From an uncultured Mycoplasmatota bacterium (GTDB lineage Bacteria; Bacillota_I; Bacilli_A; RF39; UBA660), in assembly GCA_947384645.1 (NCBI GenBank), contig CANDHX010000005.1:1-18801 (forward strand): a stretch of 18,801 nt of DNA, written 5' to 3'. The position numbers and the translations under genes are program-made. Below are positions 14,804-18,801 of this stretch, piece by piece; position 1 is the first letter of the stretch, and each line of letters opens with the position of its first letter. The notes under the pieces are model-generated. The model saw only the letters and a program-made list of their open reading frames with translations, searched no databases and was not told where the DNA came from.

Positions 14804-14832
14804 ATGATACATTAAATGACTCTTTTAGTCAA
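14804..14832 (-). promoter_or_regulatory. Promoter of the tRNA-Ile2/tRNA-Leu operon
   Basis: On the minus strand TTGACT (14827-14832), 17 bases, TATCAT (14804-14809), 12 bases before the first tRNA. TTGACT is also the -35 of the tRNA-Ser promoter. Confidence 0.8.
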
Positions 14833-14935
14833 GAGTTTTCTTTAAAAAATTTAACAGGAAATCGTCATAAAAAATTTTGATATTTAAGGTATTTTTTTTA
14901 AAAAATTTATATGAAAAAAAGAAAAGAAATCTTCT

Positions 14936-15283
14936 TCATCTTTTTAAAAATTCATCGAGTTCCCCTTTTTCGTAGAAGTTAACATCTTCCAATTTTTCGA
15001 TTCCTCGTACGGGTAAAAAGACCGAAAGTTTTACTCTTTCATAATTGCATTCAGTACAACGATACTTGATAATACCACATCCATAATATCCTGTCGGGAT
15101 GTCGGACTTTTTTTCTATTTTAATCAAATTATCTGTGAAATATTTTGCGTCTTCACGAGGAGTATAATGACTCACTAATACTGGTAACATATAAAGTTGT
15201 TTTTTTTCCACTTCCATAGGATTTGTACAATTTTTGCACCAATCAGCGTGGAAAGGTGCTCGCATTTTTCTAATGATATTCAT
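14936..15283 (-). CDS. Unrecognised small protein with paired cysteines (likely zinc ribbon), 115 aa
   Basis: I do not recognise the family. The protein has CKNC near residue 16, an isolated Cys in GYYGCGI (about 69), and C-x2-C in RCTEC (about 75-78), the spacing of a zinc ribbon. It has no membrane span. The C-terminus is acidic and charged. The ATG (15283) comes one base after the stop of the preceding gene and lacks a clear ribosome binding site, so translation is probably coupled to it. It is the last gene of a three-gene operon whose other members are membrane proteins. It ends in TGA, evidence that TGA is a stop here. Confidence 0.75.
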   Translation of the reverse strand: MNIIRKMRAPFHADWCKNCTNPMEVEKKQLYMLPVLVSHYTPREDAKYFTDNLIKIEKKSDIPTGYYGCGIIKYRCTECNYERVKLSVFLPVRGIEKLEDVNFYEKGELDEFLKR

Positions 15284-15284
15284 A

Positions 15285-15866
15285 TTATTTCGATTTCTTT
15301 TTGGCTTCTTCTATCATTTTAACCATTAAATCAGCTTTTGATATGCCTGTTAAAATGTAATCGGAATCCATGCGGAACCTTTGATTTGATGTGAACGTAT
15401 CTACTCTTATTTTAATATCATCTACTACGAAGAGAAAGCTTACACGGCTACTACCTTCCATGAACCCTACTCCGCCTTTTCCGTCATCGACCCAAGCTTT
15501 TTCAACCTTTGAAGCTGGAACTATATAAGTTTTCGTCGGATTCCAGAAGAATACTAGACCAATTTTACCATTTTCAGTGTCGATGAATACAGTTTTTCCT
15601 CTTCCATAAAAGGTATGATTTCTTTTAAATCCTGACTCGTCCAATACTTTTTCGAATTTTTTGTATTTTTGTTTATATAAAATGCTTCCTCCGAACGTCC
15701 ACCAAATAAAAGATAGAGCAGTCGGTACCATAAAAAGAATTACAGCCATCGTTCCTTTTGGAAAAAAGGCAATACCTAAACCAAAGCAAGCTGCACACAC
15801 TATTATAGGAATAAAGATATATCCCAATAAATAAATTATATTAATTTTTTTGATTTTTTCTTCCAT
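15285..15866 (-). CDS. Unrecognised membrane protein with two N-terminal spans, 193 aa
   Basis: Two hydrophobic spans (about residues 10-32 and 40-62) are followed by a soluble domain of about 130 residues. That domain has alternating hydrophobic strands (VFIDTENGKIGLVFFW, IKIRVDTF) and ends in a lysine-rich helix. The pattern of two spans and a beta-rich cytoplasmic domain recalls bacterial PH-like (YcxB-type) proteins, but no specific family can be claimed. The start is ATG 15866 with AAGGAAG nine bases upstream. It is the middle gene of the operon, 28 bases after the first gene and one base before the third. Confidence 0.75.
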   Translation of the reverse strand: MEEKIKKINIIYLLGYIFIPIIVCAACFGLGIAFFPKGTMAVILFMVPTALSFIWWTFGGSILYKQKYKKFEKVLDESGFKRNHTFYGRGKTVFIDTENGKIGLVFFWNPTKTYIVPASKVEKAWVDDGKGGVGFMEGSSRVSFLFVVDDIKIRVDTFTSNQRFRMDSDYILTGISKADLMVKMIEEAKKKSK

Positions 15867-15894
15867 TTTCTATTACTTCCTTCTTTAAAAATTT

Positions 15895-16572
15895 TTAATC
15901 CCACTCGTTTTTTTGGAGTTTTTTAGGTGGGAATATATAAGGGAAAATTCCCAATTTTGAACCTATCATATGAAATATGGGGAAAAGTATAGCGATAATT
16001 AGAAGTTCGATCAGTATTACAGGTCCTTCTATAAAGGATTCCCTACTTTGAATAGCTGCTTCTCCCACCATATCTATATAGAAATCTTTTCTATCTAACG
16101 GTTCTTTATATTCTATTTGTTCTAAAAATGTCTTTTCTAAAGTCAAATCTTCTTTTATGATTTTTCCCACAGGTAAAATCGAATCGCTTTTGGAGTATAT
16201 ATCTTCATCATTTTTTATAACCGATTCAAAATTGATACGAGCCGCTACTTTTTCCCCAGACGGCAGAGTAAGTGCATACATATAAAAATTTTTATAAAAA
16301 CCTGCTCCTTTGTTTTTGTATTCGATACCGGGTGAGATTACCGTAAAAGTGTCATGGCTCAATAAATCTTCGATGTTTTGAGCTCGAAAGATATCTTCAG
16401 TAGCTATGCCACCTACATTATTTTCTTCTACTTTGTGCTCTTCCATATGGTCTTCATACTTATCTTCTAAATAATTATTGACGATTTTACTAGCACCATA
16501 AGCGATTCCAAAACTCAATAACAGACAAAGCCACATATCGAATCTTAAAAAGTGTACTCTCAATTTAAACAT
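15895..16572 (-). CDS. Unrecognised membrane protein with spans at both ends, 225 aa
   Basis: One membrane span lies near the N-terminus (about residues 13-31, after a basic start, so the middle probably faces outward). Another lies near the C-terminus (about 183-205, VILIELLIIAILFPIF). Between them is a charged domain of about 150 residues beginning with a Glu/His-rich stretch (EDHMEEHKVEE). I do not recognise the family. The ATG at 16572 directly follows AGGAAGG, a tight spacing; no other start is open upstream. It is the first gene of the operon and has an extended -10 promoter at 16647-16655. Confidence 0.75.
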   Translation of the reverse strand: MFKLRVHFLRFDMWLCLLLSFGIAYGASKIVNNYLEDKYEDHMEEHKVEENNVGGIATEDIFRAQNIEDLLSHDTFTVISPGIEYKNKGAGFYKNFYMYALTLPSGEKVAARINFESVIKNDEDIYSKSDSILPVGKIIKEDLTLEKTFLEQIEYKEPLDRKDFYIDMVGEAAIQSRESFIEGPVILIELLIIAILFPIFHMIGSKLGIFPYIFPPKKLQKNEWD

Positions 16573-16646
16573 CCTTCCTAAAACTAATATATGTAATAAA
16601 ACTATTTAAACTTCTAAAATCGACCACTCCTTTTAAACTATATAAA

Positions 16647-16655
16647 ATTATAGCA
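16647..16655 (-). promoter_or_regulatory. Extended -10 promoter of the three-gene membrane operon
   Basis: On the minus strand TGCTATAAT, a perfect -10 with TG-N and no convincing -35. The leader before 16572 would be about 68 bases. Confidence 0.6.
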
Positions 16656-16683
16656 CAAAGTTTACAATTTGTTTATAACTAAT

Positions 16684-16712
16684 TTGTATTTTTTTTTAAA
16701 GTTTCATATAAT
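16684..16712 (+). promoter_or_regulatory. Distal promoter of the 108-aa gene
   Basis: TTGTAT (16684-16689), 17 bases, TATAAT (16707-16712). It lies about 87 bases upstream of the proximal promoter and gives a leader of about 110 bases. Confidence 0.65.
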
Positions 16713-16770
16713 GGAAAGTAGTTTTATTGCTGAAAAGCGATTAAAATTACACTTCGGCCCCAAAAAGGAC

Positions 16771-16799
16771 TTGATTTTAGGAAAATAATGTATTATACT
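16771..16799 (+). promoter_or_regulatory. Proximal promoter of the 108-aa gene
   Basis: TTGATT (16771-16776), 17 bases, TATACT (16794-16799). Transcription would start about 16806. The in-frame ATG at 16788 sits inside this promoter, which points to the GTG at 16830 as the start. Confidence 0.75.
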
Positions 16800-16829
16800 T
16801 TTATTCCGTTTGGAAAGGAGCTGATTTTT

Positions 16830-17156
16830 GTGAGATTAGTTGTTTTAAAAAATGATTTAGAAGAATTCTTGAATCAAATTAATATGATAGTATCAAATGG
16901 ATTTGATGCCACTGTTTTAATGCATGGCTATTATGCTGTCGTTTATGCCTATAGCGATAGAGAAAGTGTAAGAAGAGGCATCATTAGCAAATTGAAAACT
17001 ATCAAGATGCGTGAACAAAATCTTCGTGCACTTAGAAGAGATGCTGAACTATCAGATTTAGAATTCGGTCGAATAAGTGCCTGTGACCCTGAAACTATTG
17101 CTGATTGTTGTTTAGAAGAAGGAGTCATAGCACTTCCTAAAAGTAAAGCTATGTAA
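16830..17156 (+). CDS. Unrecognised small protein, 108 aa
   Basis: It starts at GTG 16830 with AAAGGAG eight bases upstream. The longer frame from ATG 16788 is rejected because that ATG falls between the -35 and -10 boxes of the proximal promoter. The N-terminal half (about residues 1-55) looks like a compact alpha/beta domain: LVVLKNDLEEFLNQI, then DATVLMHGYYAVVYAY. A basic helix (about 50-70, rich in Arg and Lys) follows, and then an acidic tail containing a CC pair. It has no membrane span. I do not recognise it. Two promoters upstream suggest steady or dual control. Confidence 0.75.
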   Translation: MRLVVLKNDLEEFLNQINMIVSNGFDATVLMHGYYAVVYAYSDRESVRRGIISKLKTIKMREQNLRALRRDAELSDLEFGRISACDPETIADCCLEEGVIALPKSKAM

Positions 17157-17205
17157 TAAATAAAAAGACTTCTACTTTAATCATTTGGAAGTCTTTTTAT
17201 TTATT
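17155..17205. terminator. Bidirectional terminator with an 18-base-pair perfect stem
   Basis: Bases 17155-17172 pair without mismatch with 17188-17205 around a 15-base loop. The stem contains A5/T5 tracts next to GACTTC/GAAGTC, so it works in both directions. It includes the stop codons of both convergent genes (17154-17156 and 17197-17199). Confidence 0.9.
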
Positions 17206-17613
17206 AAGCATATTTAATAAATCTATTTTAAACATATCTTTCGCTTCGTTTTGTTTGCTTATCATAACTCCTTTATAAGTAGTAAGCTCAGCCATGTGAC
17301 CTTCTAGTAAAATATCAGAAGGCGTTATTGTATCCAACATTACTGTATTTTGTTTAGTATAGACGATGTAATGCAGTTTTATGTCGCCATGGACCTGACT
17401 AAACATATGGTCACTCGGAAGCTTTAACTCATAAACTACCGTTCCGTCTTTTTTGCTAGCCGAAACCTTTTCTCCTAAGAAGTTTCCACTTCTTAAAGCT
17501 GGATAATATTCGAAGTTTAATTTCTTATAGGCAAGCATATTATACTTCTTTAAAGCTCTTTCGAGTTTATGATATTCATTTTCATTAACGTAGTCGAGAA
17601 TGTATCCTTTCAT
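17197..17613 (-). CDS. Unrecognised protein, 138 aa
   Basis: A soluble protein of 138 residues, with a helical N-terminal part (about 1-35, NENEYHKLERALKKYN) and then a beta-rich part with alternating hydrophobic residues (VVYELKLP, IKLHYIVYTKQNTVMLDTI). It has no cysteine cluster, membrane span or known motif. I do not recognise it. The start is ATG 17613 with AAAGGGGG six bases upstream. Two near-consensus promoters in tandem (17647-17675 and 17710-17738) suggest it is well expressed. It converges with the 108-aa gene on a shared terminator. Confidence 0.75.
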   Translation of the reverse strand: MKGYILDYVNENEYHKLERALKKYNMLAYKKLNFEYYPALRSGNFLGEKVSASKKDGTVVYELKLPSDHMFSQVHGDIKLHYIVYTKQNTVMLDTITPSDILLEGHMAELTTYKGVMISKQNEAKDMFKIDLLNMLNK

Positions 17614-17646
17614 AAAAATCCCCCTTTATTCCCTTAATTGGCGTGT

Positions 17647-17675
17647 ATTCTAGCACACTTTGTCTATTTTGTCAA
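17647..17675 (-). promoter_or_regulatory. Proximal promoter of the 138-aa gene
   Basis: On the minus strand a perfect -35 TTGACA (17670-17675), 17 bases, TAGAAT (17647-17652), with TGC before the -10. Confidence 0.85.
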
Positions 17676-17709
17676 ATTTGGGTATTTTTTTATTCTATTT
17701 TATAATTTT

Positions 17710-17738
17710 AGTATAGCATTTTGGGATTGTTAAATCAA
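17710..17738 (-). promoter_or_regulatory. Distal promoter of the 138-aa gene
   Basis: On the minus strand TTGATT (17733-17738), 17 bases, TATACT (17710-17715), with TGC before the -10. It lies 63 bases upstream of the proximal promoter. Confidence 0.65.
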
Positions 17739-17860
17739 TTTGTTATGTGTAGAAAAACGTCTTCTTTACATAGATTTTTAATACTTTAGAACTTGTAAAA
17801 GCATTTTTAAATCAAATAGGTTATAAACTTTTAATATATAAAATGGCATCTCATTTTTTC

Positions 17861-17889
17861 TTGCAAAAACTCTATTTGCTTGTTAAACT
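17861..17889 (+). promoter_or_regulatory. Promoter of the 17914 gene pair
   Basis: TTGCAA (17861-17866), 17 bases, TAAACT (17884-17889), with TGT before the -10. It is followed by AGGAGG and the TTG start. Confidence 0.7.
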
Positions 17890-17913
17890 ATTAACTAACT
17901 TTAGGAGGAAGTC

Positions 17914-18285
17914 TTGAATTTAATAAACAAACAAGACGAATTAATTTATAGGAGGCTTGTAGCTCTTCGTGATATATTTTCTTTATCTTTCGATTTGCAC
18001 GTATATAGTAAGTTTTTGGAAGCTTTAGATAATAAGGCTCAAAGCGATGAGTTTAAAAAATTTCTTTTATCCATTATGATAAAAAGGCATCTTAAAAGCT
18101 GCATTAAAAACTTTCTCGTCGGTCTAGTAGATCCTTCTCCAACTAGAAAAGAAGTAGATAACATTTTATGCGATGCAAGAGGTCTTATAAGTAAATACGA
18201 TAATGTTCAAGCACTTATTAATCCCGATACTTATTCTATGCTTTTAAATGGAGCATATAGGGATGTTTTTTCCAAGAAAAGATGA
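17914..18285 (+). CDS. Unrecognised helical protein, 123 aa, overlapping the next gene
   Basis: It starts at TTG 17914, supported by AGGAGG five bases upstream; no ATG is available nearby. The 123-residue product is helical and basic (RRLVALRDIFSLSF, MIKRHLKSCIKNFL), with no membrane span or known motif. It ends in TGA at 18283-18285, inside the start of the next gene, which is in the +1 frame. The pair may be two coupled genes, or one protein of about 260 residues split by a frameshift near the TTTTTT (18266-18271) or AAAA run. I do not recognise either part. Confidence 0.65.
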   Translation: MNLINKQDELIYRRLVALRDIFSLSFDLHVYSKFLEALDNKAQSDEFKKFLLSIMIKRHLKSCIKNFLVGLVDPSPTRKEVDNILCDARGLISKYDNVQALINPDTYSMLLNGAYRDVFSKKR

Positions 18286-18670
18286 GAGTGCTACTACTAG
18301 ATATATAATTCTTTCTTCATTAAGTGAAGCTGGTTTTTGTGACGTCGAGTCAGTCTTAAGTTTTATAGACGAGTCATTTAGTCGTGTTGCTTCGTATGAA
18401 ACATACAGTTTAGATTTAATGCTTTATAATGTAGTAGCAGCTTGTACATATGCTTGCCCATTAGAAGCTTGGGCTAAACAATTTATGGAAGCGTTTATAA
18501 AAATAGAAGATTATGAAATATATATGCATAGAATTTTGGTACAAGCAAAAAGAAAATTTCACGGAAGTATCATAGTTCTTTTAAAAGAAGCTTATTCTTC
18601 TTGCAAAGCGGGAACATCTAAAAGTAGTGGCAGTGCCATGAAAATAGAGCCTGTTAAAACAGACTCATAA
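18263..18670 (+). CDS. Unrecognised helical protein, about 135 aa, overlapping the previous gene
   Basis: The ATG at 18263 has GGAG nine bases upstream. Another in-frame ATG at 18248 gives 140 residues but lacks a binding site. The product is mostly helical with several cysteines (AACTYAC, SSCKAG) and a Ser/Lys-rich C-terminal tail of about 25 residues that looks disordered. It overlaps the preceding gene by 23 bases in a different frame. It is not recognised. Continuing the helical style of the preceding product, it could be the C-terminal half of one original protein. Confidence 0.6.
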   Translation: MFFPRKDESATTRYIILSSLSEAGFCDVESVLSFIDESFSRVASYETYSLDLMLYNVVAACTYACPLEAWAKQFMEAFIKIEDYEIYMHRILVQAKRKFHGSIIVLLKEAYSSCKAGTSKSSGSAMKIEPVKTDS

Positions 18671-18697
18671 GATACGTTCAGCTCGTAATAAACAAAA

Positions 18698-18706
18698 TGA
18701 TATAAT
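18698..18706 (+). promoter_or_regulatory. Possible extended -10 promoter near the window end
   Basis: TGATATAAT matches the extended -10 fully, but the -35 is poor. A transcript from it would run only about 40 bases to the terminator at 18730-18752, unless it reads through to a gene beyond the window. Confidence 0.35.
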
Positions 18707-18729
18707 CGGTTATTTGCCGTGAAACGAGT

Positions 18730-18752
18730 GCACCTTTTTGAAAGGTGCTTTT
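18730..18752 (+). terminator. Terminator after the overlapping gene pair
   Basis: GCACCTTT (18730-18737) pairs with AAAGGTGC (18741-18748) around a three-base loop, followed by TTTT. The stem shares GCACCT/AGGTGC with the polC terminator. Confidence 0.85.
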
Positions 18753-18801
18753 AAAATGTTTTAATGTCTTTAGAGTAAAGATTTTTCAAACAAAATAAAA
18801 A

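Larger units (their letters stand above)
17614..17913. other. Divergent intergenic region, 300 bases
   Basis: No gene or RNA is recognised here. It holds two minus-strand promoters for the 138-aa gene, one plus-strand promoter and ribosome binding site for the 17914 gene, and about 120 bases of AT-rich DNA (about 17740-17860) without further assigned structure. Confidence 0.6.

Noticed and set aside
16574..16633. Small leader ORF starting GTG behind AAAAGGAG ahead of the three-gene operon
   Set aside because: The GTG touches the binding site with no spacing, and no other start codon follows at a usable distance.
16788..16829. ATG 16788 as start of the 108-aa gene
   Set aside because: It falls between the -35 and -10 boxes of a good promoter, while GTG 16830 has AAAGGAG at proper spacing.
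18263..18285. Programmed ribosomal frameshift between the overlapping genes
   Set aside because: The TTTTTTC run would suit a -1 shift, but a +1 shift is needed, and no stimulatory hairpin or internal Shine-Dalgarno at the right distance stands out.
1..18801. CRISPR arrays, insertion sequences, integrase or attachment sites
   Set aside because: No regularly spaced direct repeats, transposase-like frames or terminal inverted repeats were found. The tRNA genes show no integrase or duplicated 3' end nearby.

Overview
The window looks like chromosome from a low-GC, Gram-positive bacterium of the Bacilli / Erysipelotrichales / RF39-like (Tenericutes-adjacent) sphere, probably an uncultured host-associated lineage. 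The reasons are a Gram-positive PolC replicase, a type II peptide deformylase, AT-rich intergenic DNA, and near-consensus promoters of the TTGACA/TATAAT kind, often with an extended TG-N-10 box. The genetic code is standard: tryptophan is TGG, and TGA and TAG are both used as stops. Genes for a D,D-carboxypeptidase, a peptidoglycan-type deacetylase and a likely D-aspartate ligase show that the organism has a cell wall, unlike true mollicutes. No insertion sequence, CRISPR array, rRNA or phage module is seen.

Layout. (1) 1-7350, all minus strand: polC, then an mTERF-like 35-residue repeat protein, then an unrecognised helical protein whose reading frame begins with a well-placed start and an in-frame amber codon. 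(2) 7480-8800: a plus-strand ATP-grasp ligase. (3) 8800-10960: a minus-strand VanY-type carboxypeptidase overlapping a hypoxanthine/uracil-DNA glycosylase gene, divergent from peptide deformylase (def) through back-to-back promoters. (4) 10968-12600: an NCS2 purine permease and tRNA-Ser(GCU). (5) 12643-13935: a membrane-anchored polysaccharide deacetylase. (6) 13956-14850: a decayed GNAT acetyltransferase and a tRNA-Leu(UAG)/tRNA(CAU) pair with its own promoter and terminator. (7) 14936-16655: a three-gene operon of unrecognised proteins, two membrane-bound and one a likely zinc ribbon. (8) 16684-18752: small unrecognised genes with strong promoters, including an overlapping pair at 17914-18670.

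How it fits together. Most of the window is housekeeping: replication, translation, tRNA supply, purine uptake, base-excision repair and wall remodelling. No multi-gene defence or biosynthetic system can be supported. The most unusual items are the bacterial mTERF-like protein directly downstream of polC, a PolC with a duplicated N-terminal OB domain joined by an acidic linker, and the amber-interrupted start of the 361-residue protein. Convergent gene pairs repeatedly share terminators that use the genes' own last codons.
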